A DNA stretch of 64,000 nucleotides. Source: Sulfitobacter undariae (lineage in GTDB: Bacteria; Pseudomonadota; Alphaproteobacteria; Rhodobacterales; Rhodobacteraceae). Positions 33,404-41,802 of this stretch are shown here, in pieces (the stretch's first letter is position 1; each line of letters begins with the position of its first letter). The translations under genes and the position numbers were made by a program. The notes under the pieces are model-generated. The model saw only the letters and a list, made by a program, of their open reading frames with translations, was not told the origin of the DNA and made no database searches. Where the stretch lies: positions 1 through 64,000 of the forward strand of contig NZ_JACIEI010000011.1 of NCBI RefSeq assembly GCF_014196805.1. Direction: 5' to 3'.

Positions 33404-34672
33404 CTATGCGTATCGTGCCCCCTGAGCGATGATCGGGGGGCGGGCGTTTGTTTCGGTGCTGCCCAATCCGGCGATGCGTTTATAGGTGGCGGCATGCTCT
33501 TCCATCTCGGCATGGGGGATCACATCTTCAACGCGGGTGATATCGCCGTTGCTGCGCTGATCAATGATGTCGAGGATTTTGTCAGGGCCGGCTGTGCGGT
33601 TCATCAGAATGATCTTTGACGTCACGGGCAGCATTTCGGCCTCATAAGCGTGCAAGGCATCGGCGTTCAGCCCGTGGGCAAGCAGGGCGGCAGTCAAGAC
33701 ACGTGCGTCCAGAATGCCCGCACCCGCACCGTTAGACCCAACAGGATAGGCCGCATGTGCCGCGTCGCCGATCAGGGTGGTGCGGCCGACGGTCCAACTG
33801 TCCAGCGGATCACGGTCCACCATCGGATATTCAAACACCTCTTTCGCGCCACGGATCAGGGCAGGGATGTCTAGCCCGTCACATTGGACTTTCTCGAACG
33901 AGGGTAGGAAATCATCCAGATTGGCCTGTCGGCTGTAGTCTTCTTTGCTGAACTTCTGGGCCGGATCGAATTGCATGTTACAAATCCAGTTGATGACAGC
34001 CAGCCCTGTTTCGGGATCAGGTGCGGAAATTGGATAAACGACGAAGCGCAAACCTTCGTGGCCGATCAGGGCCATGGTCGCACCAGACAGGAAGGGTTTA
34101 GCCAGCGCTGTACCGCGCCATAGAATGGCACCGCTCCATTTCGGTTCTGCTTCATGGGGTTGCATCTGACTGCGGATGGCCGAGTGGATACCGTCTGCCC
34201 CGATCACCACCGATCCACTGACGCTGCGCGTCTCGCCTGTGCGGCTTTGGAGGTGCAGTGTCGCTGTGTCGTCTTGCGTATCAAATCCTGTGGCGCGCCA
34301 ACCGGTTTGCACCGCTTCAGGGCCAGCGCGGCGGATTAATTCTTCGTATAGCATCATCTGTAAACGGCCACGGTGCACAGAATAGGCAGGCCAGTTATAT
34401 CCCGCCTCTAGGCCGCGTGGCTCGCTCCAGACATGTAGGCCTTGGCTGGTATAAAGGCCGTATTCACACAGGGGGATGCCGACTTGGTCCAGCTGGTCGC
34501 GCAACCCCAGCGCAAACAGCTCGCGCACGGCGGCAGGTTGCAGATTGATGCCAACGCCAAGAGGCCGGATCTGGGCCGAGGCCTCAAAGAGCTGAAAAGG
34601 GATGCCGACCTGTTGGCAGGTCAGGGCCAAAGTCAGGCCCGAAATGCCGCCGCCTGCAATCAATACTGTCAT
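33404..34672 (-). CDS. FAD-dependent monooxygenase, PhzS-like
   Basis: A 422-residue class A flavoprotein. The FAD motif VLIAGGGISGLTLAL opens the protein, VIGADGIHSAIRSQM is the DG motif, and TLIGDAAHAAYPVGSNGAG the second FAD/NADPH motif. Strings such as IRPLGVGINLQPAAV, WSEPRGLEAG, YSVHRGRLQMML and EYPMVDRDPL match the PhzS group (5-methylphenazine-1-carboxylate monooxygenase) rather than UbiH. No phenazine genes are present, so the substrate is probably another N-heterocycle or aromatic acid. It is 100 bases upstream of nadM on the same strand and might share its transcript. Confidence 0.88.
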   Translation of the reverse strand: MTVLIAGGGISGLTLALTCQQVGIPFQLFEASAQIRPLGVGINLQPAAVRELFALGLRDQLDQVGIPLCEYGLYTSQGLHVWSEPRGLEAGYNWPAYSVHRGRLQMMLYEELIRRAGPEAVQTGWRATGFDTQDDTATLHLQSRTGETRSVSGSVVIGADGIHSAIRSQMQPHEAEPKWSGAILWRGTALAKPFLSGATMALIGHEGLRFVVYPISAPDPETGLAVINWICNMQFDPAQKFSKEDYSRQANLDDFLPSFEKVQCDGLDIPALIRGAKEVFEYPMVDRDPLDSWTVGRTTLIGDAAHAAYPVGSNGAGAGILDARVLTAALLAHGLNADALHAYEAEMLPVTSKIILMNRTAGPDKILDIIDQRSNGDITRVEDVIPHAEMEEHAATYKRIAGLGSTETNARPPIIAQGARYA

Positions 34673-35029
34673 CGCTACATTCCTCCCGAAGCTTGGCCAA
34701 GATTGCCTAGGCGGTGTCGGGATGGCAACCTCTGAGCCTCTGGTTTGGCGCGGTTTATGTCACCGTCTTTTAAAATCAAGCGGCGTGGCATTGGCGATAA
34801 GTGAATTTGACCTAGCCGCTAAGAGTGGCTTGAGCTTAGGCGACTTGTCGCCGATTGGTGTCTGATCACAGGATATTGTGGTTGAGATGCGTTTTGGGGC
34901 TTGAAGTAGTTTGCGCCGAAGCAGGGAACAAGATACCAGTATCTAAAAATCGTGTGTCAAAGCTGTGGGTTTTAGAGTTTGCATTTAAGTGAACCGGAGC
35001 GCCGCAACGTGAGTTTGAGGGTTTAGGGC
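34673..35029. other. Divergent intergenic region
   Basis: This 357-base stretch separates the flavin monooxygenase from tamA. It should hold both promoters. I see no gene, strong palindrome or hairpin; short frames here have no family character. Confidence 0.5.
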
Positions 35030-36838
35030 GTGAAAGTATTTGCTCTGTTTTCGGTGCAACGCACCGCGGTCGCTGCTGCGGCCATCTGGATGTCTGCGGC
35101 TGCGGCGCATAGCGCCGAAGTGAAGTTGCAAGGGATCAGCGATGATAGTCTTGCGGCGACTGTGCGCGGCGGATCACTGTTGATCGAGCAGACAATGCTG
35201 GAAGATAACCCGCCCACCACGTCAGAAATACTTGCGGCTGCTCAGGCGGATTACAAACGCCTCTTGGCGGTGCTTTATGATAATGGGTATTTCAGTGGAG
35301 CTGTCACTATTTCCGTGGATGGGCGTGAAGCGGCGTCAATCCCACCAGTGCATCCGCCCAGCCAGATTTCTCAAATCAACATCACGGTTGATACAGGCCC
35401 CAAGTTCACATTCGGGCGCGCCGCCATTGCGCCTATAGCGCCGGGCAGTGAAATTCCCAAGGAATTTGCCAAAGGTGAAACCGCGAGCATTGGTGTCTTG
35501 AAAAACACGGCCTCGGCTGGTGTGGATGGCTGGCGTGTGCGCGGCCATGCCAAGGCGGCGCTAACGGGGCAGGCGATCACTGCCGATCATCCTAATAAGA
35601 CTGTGAATGCCGATCTGACCCTTACCCCGGGACCACAACTGCGGTTTGGTGCGCTGTTGATAAAGGGCGAAAGTGACGTGCGCCGCGAGCGGATTGTGGA
35701 CATCGCGGGATTGCCCGAAGGCGAAGTGTTTTCTCCCGAAGAAATCCGCCTGTCTACAGAACGGCTTCGTCGCACGGGGGCTTTCAATGCGGTTGCGTTG
35801 AGCGAAGCAGAGACCATCGGGCCGAATAACACATTGCCTGTTACTGCACAGATTGTGGATGCTCCGAAGCGCCGTTTGGGTTTTGGTGCAGAATTATCCA
35901 CGCTTGAAGGGCTGACGCTCAGCGCGTTCTGGCTGCACCGCAATTTGTTGGGGGGCGCAGAAAGCCTGCGCTTTGACGCAGAGGTGAGCGGTATTGGCGG
36001 CGGCACAGGTGGGACAGATTATTCCCTCGGCGTTCGTTTCGAGCGGCCTGCAACCTTTAACGAAGACACAGACTTCTATGCGCTTGCCAGTCTTGAGCAG
36101 CTTGACGAGGCGTCGTATTTCTCGCGGCAGCTTGATCTGGAGGCAGGGATCAAACGGATTGCCACCGAAAAACGCACTTACATGCTGGGCCTTGGCTTGC
36201 GTACTGCAGAGACACGCGATGTTTTTGGCGAAAACAAATACACGCTGCTGACCCTGCCGCTGGGCGCCGAGTTTGATTACCGTGACAACGCGCTGAACGC
36301 TAAAAACGGGTACTATATCAAGGCTGACGTCATGCCGTTTCTGGCTTTGTCGGGCGCTGCAAACGGTGTGCGGAGCTATGTCGATGTGCGCGGTTACAAA
36401 ACTTTTGGGGCGTCGCGCCCTGTGACATTGGCGCTGCGCGGTCAATTCGGGTCTGTCTATGGCCCTGATCTGTCGCAAGCACCTGCTGACTATCTGTTCT
36501 ATTCTGGCGGTGGCGGCACTGTGCGCGGTCAGGAATACCAATCGCTTGGCGTGGCCGTGGGCGATGACACCACAGGCGGGCGAAGCTTTTTGGGGCTCTC
36601 TGCCGAAGCGCGGGTCAGCGTGACAGACAGTATTGGCATCGTGGCTTTTGCCGATGCGGGGTATATCGGTGAAGAAGAGTTTTATGACGGTAACGGCGAA
36701 TGGCATTCAGGTGCTGGTTTAGGACTGCGTTATAATACGGCCATTGGCCCCATCCGCTTTGATGTTGCCGTGCCGACTTCGGGGCCGGAAACGGATGAGA
36801 GTTTTCAGGTTTATATCGGTATAGGGCAGTCATTCTAA
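35030..36838 (+). CDS. tamA: Outer-membrane translocation/assembly protein TamA
   Basis: A 602-residue Omp85-family protein. After a signal peptide (VAAAAIWMSAAAAHS) come three POTRA-like repeats (about residues 30-280; LLIKGESDVRRERIVDIAGLP marks the last) and a 16-strand barrel with the conserved YFSGGGGTVRGQEYQS-type loop (read here as FYSGGGGTVRGQ) and a terminal RFDVAVP...YIGIGQSF. TamA inserts some autotransporters and other proteins into the outer membrane and works with TamB. I take GTG 35030 as start. It overlaps tamB as TAATG. Confidence 0.92.
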   Translation: MKVFALFSVQRTAVAAAAIWMSAAAAHSAEVKLQGISDDSLAATVRGGSLLIEQTMLEDNPPTTSEILAAAQADYKRLLAVLYDNGYFSGAVTISVDGREAASIPPVHPPSQISQINITVDTGPKFTFGRAAIAPIAPGSEIPKEFAKGETASIGVLKNTASAGVDGWRVRGHAKAALTGQAITADHPNKTVNADLTLTPGPQLRFGALLIKGESDVRRERIVDIAGLPEGEVFSPEEIRLSTERLRRTGAFNAVALSEAETIGPNNTLPVTAQIVDAPKRRLGFGAELSTLEGLTLSAFWLHRNLLGGAESLRFDAEVSGIGGGTGGTDYSLGVRFERPATFNEDTDFYALASLEQLDEASYFSRQLDLEAGIKRIATEKRTYMLGLGLRTAETRDVFGENKYTLLTLPLGAEFDYRDNALNAKNGYYIKADVMPFLALSGAANGVRSYVDVRGYKTFGASRPVTLALRGQFGSVYGPDLSQAPADYLFYSGGGGTVRGQEYQSLGVAVGDDTTGGRSFLGLSAEARVSVTDSIGIVAFADAGYIGEEEFYDGNGEWHSGAGLGLRYNTAIGPIRFDVAVPTSGPETDESFQVYIGIGQSF

Positions 36839-39800
36839 TGCGTATGATCCGTTTTGCACTGGCAGTTATGACACTGCTGATCGCTCTTCCTGTAGCAGCT
36901 CAGGAGGACGATAAAGGTTTTATCGTTAATAAAATTCAAGAACTGCTGAGTGGCGCTGGCCGTCAGGTTGATCTTGTCGGTTTCCAAGGCGCGCTGAGCT
37001 CTGCCGCCTCCTTTGAACGGCTGAGCATTTCCGATGATGACGGGGTCTGGTTGACGCTGGAAGATGTTGTGTTGAACTGGAACCGCACGGCGCTGTTGCG
37101 CGGACGGCTTGAAGTGACCGAGCTAAGTGCGGCGCGGATCGACATTCCACGGTTGCCCAAATCCGAGGAAGAGGCGTTGCCCGATGCGGAGGCCACGCCG
37201 TTTACTTTCCCCCAGCTTCCTGAACTTCCTGTAGCGATCAACATTGATGCCATCACAATCAAGCAGGTCAATCTAGGTGCCCCATTGATGGGGGAAGCCG
37301 CGCAATTTGAGATGAATGCCAATGCCACGCTGAATGGCGACGGGTTGGATGTTGCTTTCAAAGCAAATCGTACTGACGAAAAGCGAGGTGTTTTTGCGCT
37401 GACGGCCAAAGTGGCGCGCGGTGAGGATACGCTGGATGTGCTGTTGGAATTTGACGAAGCAGAAGAGGGGATTGTTTCCAAACTGCTGAATATTCCAGAT
37501 CGTCCTTCCGTGAACCTGACTGTAAAAGCAGCAGGCACTTTAAATAATGTGATGACCGACCTGAAAATCGACACAGATGGCCAAGAGCGTTTGGCAGGTC
37601 AGGTGCAGGTTGTGACCCAAGGCGATGCCGCAAATCCGGATCGCCGGATCGTGGCAGATATTGGGGGCGACATCACGGCGGTCACTCTTCCGCAATACCG
37701 CGACTTTTTCGGCACCGAGGTCAGCCTGACCGCAGATGCGCTGATCGAGGCGGGGGGCGGCATTTCTTTGGATACGTTCGCGCTCAAAGCGGCAGCGGTG
37801 GATCTGTCAGGGAAGCTGCGCCTGTCCGAAGAAAAATGGCCCTCTTTCATTGATATTGAGGGTGTTGTTGCCAGTCGCGGTGACGTGCCTGCGCTGATCC
37901 CCGGCGGCAATGGCGCCACGCTTCAGCATATGGTGCTGAATATTGATTACGATGTTGATAACGGTGACGCCTATCAGGCGGTGTTCAACATAAAAGGTCT
38001 AAAAACTGATGCGGGCGAAGTCGGGCAGACGATCTTGCGCTCGGAAGGGACGATGACGGGCGCGTTGGGAAATGTGGGCCAACTTTTGGGAACTGTTGAT
38101 TTCAGGGCCAAAGGGGTGAAGCTGGTGGATGCCGCACTGTCCGAGGCTTTGGGCGATGAGATTAAGGGCAAAACCGAAATCAACCATGTGGAAGGCCAAC
38201 CCTTTCGTATCACCAATCTGGATTTACAGGGCAGTGATTATAACCTGAAGGGCAATGTCGCCCTAAGCGGTATCGGAGCGGGGCTGGAAACGGTTCTTGA
38301 TGCAACGCTTCGGGCCACAGACCTGAGCCGTTTTTCCGCGCTTGCAGGTCGTGAACTGGATGGCGCGACATCTTTACAGGTCAAGGGCAGCGTGACGCCC
38401 CTGAGTGGCGAATTCAATCTGGAAGCCTTCGGCAGTGCTGATGATATCAAAACAGGTATTGCGCAGGCGGATTCTCTGTTGGAAGGGCGCACGGAAGTAC
38501 AGCTCACGGCCATCCGCAATCAAAACGGTACCTTCCTGCGTGGGCTAGAGCTGAATAACGCGGCGCTTCTTTTCACGGGCTCTGCCGAACTGGCATCTAC
38601 TTCCAGCCTTGTAACTGCTGACGTGGTGCTGCGCGATATTGCAACCGTGCTGCCGCAGTACGAAGGGCGTGTGGAGCTTACAGCAAAGGCCAGTGAAAAC
38701 GGCGCTGGCTGGAATGTGGATGTAAAAGGCGATGGCCCCTATGAGGTTGCGCTAACGCTTGAAGGACTGGCCACAGGCGAGAATGCGGCGCTGAAATTTG
38801 CGGCCAATGTGCCCGATCTTTCTAAATTCTCCGAAGGGGTAAACGGACCACTGAACGCCGAAGGCACGCTGCGCCAAACGCCTGAAGGCTGGCTGATACA
38901 GACTGATGCAGGCGGCCCATATGACGCTAGCGCACGAATTAACGGTTTGGTGACACCTGTGCTGAACGTCGGGTTTGAACTGGCTGTGCCAGAGGTTTCT
39001 GCAATCGCGCCACAGGTTTCAGGCCCGCTGCGTGCTAACGGGCGTTTGCGCCAGACAGCCGATGGCTATGTGATCGAAACAGATGCCGCTGGCCCCTATA
39101 ATGCCACGGTAAAAGTGAACGGCGCATTGACGCCCGCGATCGACATCCAGTTTGACGCCGCTGTGCCTAACGTGCAGCCGCTTGTGCCTCAGGTGAACGG
39201 TGCTGTGCGTGCCACGGGACAGTTGCGCCAAACGGATCAGGGCTTTTACGTCAACACGTCTGCGACAGGCCCCTACGGTGCACGCGCCCTTGTTGAAGGT
39301 TTGGCCACGGGCGAAAACATGTCACTTGATTTCAAAGTGAGCGTGCCCAACGTTGCACCGCTGGTGGCTGGGGTAAATGGCCCATTGGCGGCCCAAGGCA
39401 CCCTGAACCAGACAGCTGCAGGGATGGCGGTGCGCGTCAACGCAAACGGACCTTACAGCAGCCGCGCTTCTGTAAATGGGGTCGTCACGGGGGATAACGC
39501 TGCGGTTGATTTCACAATGAACCTGCCAAACATCGGGGCGATTGTACCCAAACTGAGTGGCCCCGTAAGCGCAAACGGCAAAGCAGCCAAGACACCGCAG
39601 GGGTGGAAAATTGACACCTCGGGACGTGGGCCTGAAGGCACCGCTGCGACAGTTGCGGGATTGGTTGGGAACGATGGCAACATGAACCTTGCTATGAAGG
39701 GGAATGTGCACTTGGGGCTGGCGGCACCATTTATCGCGCCACGCAGCCTTCAAGGGGTGGCCAATTTTGATCTGGCTTTGCGCGGGCCTGCGGGGCTCGG

Positions 39801-40986
39801 CGCGCTAAGCGGTACAATCCAAACCTCAAACGCCAGCTTATCGGCGCCGACGATGCGGGTTGCACTGGAGGCGATCAACGCCAATATCCGGCTGGCAAAC
39901 AGCCGCGCCGAAGTGGCCGTGACGGCAAACGCCACGGGCGGTGGTACTTTGTCCGTTAATGGCGGCGTTGGTCTGGAGGGCAGTTTCCCAACTGCTTTGG
40001 ACATTGCTTTGAGTAACGTCGTTTTGACCGATCCACGCCTGTACCGCACATCGCTGAGCGGCGGGCTGCGTTTGTCTGGCCCTTTGACGGGCGGCGCTGG
40101 CCTGAGCGGTAATATCACCATCGGTGAGACAAATGTGACGGTTCCTTCAACCGGACTGACCAGCATCGGGGATATCCCGCCGATCAATCATATTCGGCCC
40201 CCTGCGGGCAATGTCGCCACGCGTGAACGGGCAGGGTTGCTGGAAGAAGGCGCTGCTAATGATCCGGCAAAAAGTGGCGGTTCCAGCGCAGGGATCGGTC
40301 TGAACATTTCAGTCAACGCGCCGGGGCGCATTTTTATTCGCGGGCGCGGGTTGGATGCTGAATTGGGCGGTAACCTCCTGATTACGGGGGACACGAACAA
40401 CATCATTTCGGCAGGCCGATTTGAGTTGGCGCGCGGGCGGTTGGATATTCTGGGCAAACGATTTGACCTAGAAGAGGGATCGGCGCAGTTTCAAGGCGAT
40501 TTCATCCCCTATATCTATTTCGTGACCACCACAGCAACCGAGACAGGGACTGCCAGCATCATTGTGCAGGGTCCTGCTGACGCACCCGAAGTCACGTTCG
40601 AATCTACCCCTGCAGGTCCGCAGGATGAGGTGCTGGCGCAACTTTTGTTCGGGCGCAATATCTCGGACATCTCGGCGTTTCAGGCATTGCAACTGGCCAA
40701 CGCGGTCGCGACCCTTGCAGGGCGCGGCGGCAACGGGTTGATTGGTAATCTGCGCGACGGCTTTGGTCTGGATGATTTAGACGTCGCAACCACCGACAGC
40801 GGCGAGACGGCGTTGCGTGTGGGGAAATACCTGACCGACAACATCTACACCGATGCAACAGTGGCCTCGGATGGGACGGGAGAAGTCTCGCTTAACATCG
40901 ACATCACACCTAACCTTGTGGGTAAGGCGACATTGGGATCGGACGGGGATTCATCGCTTGGTGTGTTCTTTGAGAAGGATTACTGA
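36838..40986 (+). CDS. tamB: Inner-membrane anchored translocation/assembly protein TamB
   Basis: A 1382-residue periplasm-spanning protein of the AsmA/TamB superfamily, with an N-terminal hydrophobic anchor (FALAVMTLLIALPVAA), a long beta-helical middle and the C-terminal DUF490 domain, recognisable from GRLDILGKRFDLEEGSAQF, EVTFESTPAGPQDEVLAQLL and LDVATTDSGETALRVGKYL. Such proteins bridge the envelope and are now also implicated in phospholipid transport. Five near-identical 59-60 residue repeats lie in the middle (see the repeat entry). Translationally coupled to tamA. Confidence 0.93.
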   Translation: MRMIRFALAVMTLLIALPVAAQEDDKGFIVNKIQELLSGAGRQVDLVGFQGALSSAASFERLSISDDDGVWLTLEDVVLNWNRTALLRGRLEVTELSAARIDIPRLPKSEEEALPDAEATPFTFPQLPELPVAINIDAITIKQVNLGAPLMGEAAQFEMNANATLNGDGLDVAFKANRTDEKRGVFALTAKVARGEDTLDVLLEFDEAEEGIVSKLLNIPDRPSVNLTVKAAGTLNNVMTDLKIDTDGQERLAGQVQVVTQGDAANPDRRIVADIGGDITAVTLPQYRDFFGTEVSLTADALIEAGGGISLDTFALKAAAVDLSGKLRLSEEKWPSFIDIEGVVASRGDVPALIPGGNGATLQHMVLNIDYDVDNGDAYQAVFNIKGLKTDAGEVGQTILRSEGTMTGALGNVGQLLGTVDFRAKGVKLVDAALSEALGDEIKGKTEINHVEGQPFRITNLDLQGSDYNLKGNVALSGIGAGLETVLDATLRATDLSRFSALAGRELDGATSLQVKGSVTPLSGEFNLEAFGSADDIKTGIAQADSLLEGRTEVQLTAIRNQNGTFLRGLELNNAALLFTGSAELASTSSLVTADVVLRDIATVLPQYEGRVELTAKASENGAGWNVDVKGDGPYEVALTLEGLATGENAALKFAANVPDLSKFSEGVNGPLNAEGTLRQTPEGWLIQTDAGGPYDASARINGLVTPVLNVGFELAVPEVSAIAPQVSGPLRANGRLRQTADGYVIETDAAGPYNATVKVNGALTPAIDIQFDAAVPNVQPLVPQVNGAVRATGQLRQTDQGFYVNTSATGPYGARALVEGLATGENMSLDFKVSVPNVAPLVAGVNGPLAAQGTLNQTAAGMAVRVNANGPYSSRASVNGVVTGDNAAVDFTMNLPNIGAIVPKLSGPVSANGKAAKTPQGWKIDTSGRGPEGTAATVAGLVGNDGNMNLAMKGNVHLGLAAPFIAPRSLQGVANFDLALRGPAGLGALSGTIQTSNASLSAPTMRVALEAINANIRLANSRAEVAVTANATGGGTLSVNGGVGLEGSFPTALDIALSNVVLTDPRLYRTSLSGGLRLSGPLTGGAGLSGNITIGETNVTVPSTGLTSIGDIPPINHIRPPAGNVATRERAGLLEEGAANDPAKSGGSSAGIGLNISVNAPGRIFIRGRGLDAELGGNLLITGDTNNIISAGRFELARGRLDILGKRFDLEEGSAQFQGDFIPYIYFVTTTATETGTASIIVQGPADAPEVTFESTPAGPQDEVLAQLLFGRNISDISAFQALQLANAVATLAGRGGNGLIGNLRDGFGLDDLDVATTDSGETALRVGKYLTDNIYTDATVASDGTGEVSLNIDITPNLVGKATLGSDGDSSLGVFFEKDY
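38734..39627 (+). repeat. Five tandem 59-60 residue repeats inside TamB
   Basis: Each unit starts GPY and contains a GL(A/V)TG-like turn, a (V/L)PN-like strand, a (V/L)NGPL-like segment and a G-LRQT-(D)G strand. Unit lengths are 60, 59, 59, 60 and 60 codons (298 in all), and a sixth, decayed unit begins GPEGT. Units have diverged at DNA level. The period fits added rungs of the beta-helix, so copy number would set bridge length. Confidence 0.85.
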
Positions 40987-41062
40987 TCAAGCGCAAAGCG
41001 CCAGCGATTATTGATCGGGCGCAAAGCGCTAGGGATTACTGATCGGGCGCAAAGCGCCCGAA
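40979..41062. repeat. Three tandem 28-bp repeats across the tamB and flavin reductase stop codons
   Basis: Units at 40979-41006, 41007-41034 and 41035-41062 share the core TGATC-(A/G)(A/G)-GCGCAAAGCGC. The first contains the tamB stop; the third encodes, on the minus strand, the last residues (RFAPDQ) of the flavin reductase and its TAA. The set looks like two extra copies of the reductase gene's 3' end. GCGCAAAGCGC in each unit is partly self-complementary and may act as a terminator. Confidence 0.85.
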
Positions 41063-41548
41063 ACGCCCGCGCTTGAACAGCAGCCCGTCACTCTCGACGG
41101 GCTGTATCGCCGCTGAAGTGATCTGACCTAGAATGATGGAATGGTCACCAGCGGGATGTACGGCGTAAGTATCGCAATGGAATGTCGCAAGACAGCCGTG
41201 CAAAGTCGGTGCGCCATTGGGGCCAACGTCCCAAGGGTAGGGGCTAAAATCATGACCTTGCGTGGCAAAGTGATTGGCCAGTTCTATTTGCTCTGCACTA
41301 AGGACATGGATGCAAAATGCTGCAGTCTGCGCAAAAGCGTCGTGGCGTTTTGAGCTACAAGCGGCTGACCACAGCACCAGTGGCGGGTCCAGCGAGACAG
41401 AGGAAAAGGAATTTGCTGTCATGCCGATGGGGCCTGCATCGGTTTGCGCAGTGATCAATGCGACACCCGTGCCAAATTGTCCCAGCGCGCGGCGCAGGTC
41501 GGTGGTACGGGCGGGATCGGGCACAAAGCTTTGCATATCGGTCTTCAT
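41036..41548 (-). CDS. Flavin reductase domain protein
   Basis: A 170-residue flavin reductase (HpaC/RutF-like) that reduces FMN or FAD with NAD(P)H, usually to feed a two-component monooxygenase. Family segments are LRRALGQFGTGVALIT, IGMTANSFSSVSLDPPL, and GDHSIILGQI in the C-terminal half. Met at 41536 is an alternative start. No monooxygenase partner lies next to it. It is convergent with tamB, and its 3' end lies within a triplicated 28-bp repeat. Confidence 0.9.
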   Translation of the reverse strand: MKTDMQSFVPDPARTTDLRRALGQFGTGVALITAQTDAGPIGMTANSFSSVSLDPPLVLWSAACSSKRHDAFAQTAAFCIHVLSAEQIELANHFATQGHDFSPYPWDVGPNGAPTLHGCLATFHCDTYAVHPAGDHSIILGQITSAAIQPVESDGLLFKRGRFGRFAPDQ

Positions 41549-41750
41549 AAGGCAGCGGTGCCACGAGGTGCGCCATTTGTCCAGTGTGGCCTTGGAAAGA
41601 CGCCCGATTGAACGTTACTCTTACGGTAATGGAACCTGATTAACACAATTGTTTAGCAAAGTTGCAATCTTGAATGCAGCACATGTTGCCATAGGTCTGG
41701 CCCCAACGGATGCGAAAACGGCGTTGGACGCCGTGCTACTGCGGCAAGAA

Positions 41751-41782
41751 GGTGGGCACTCCGTGTAAGCCGAGTGCCCACC
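41751..41782 (-). terminator. Terminator-like hairpin after acs
   Basis: GGTGGGCACTC (41751-41761) pairs perfectly with GAGTGCCCACC (41772-41782) across a 10-base loop, 21 bases past the acs stop on the minus strand. Only a short TTCTTG follows, so it is a weak intrinsic terminator or an mRNA 3' end stabiliser. Confidence 0.65.
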
Positions 41783-41802
41783 CAATGGTTAATCGCCGCG
41801 CA

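Noticed and set aside
33404-34672. Ubiquinone-biosynthesis hydroxylase (UbiH) identity for the flavin monooxygenase
   Set aside because: The motif set around PLGVGINLQPAAV and WSEPRGLEAG matches the PhzS group better.
40979-41062. Three 28-bp repeats as a CRISPR array
   Set aside because: Units are directly adjacent with no spacers and overlap two coding ends; no cas genes nearby.
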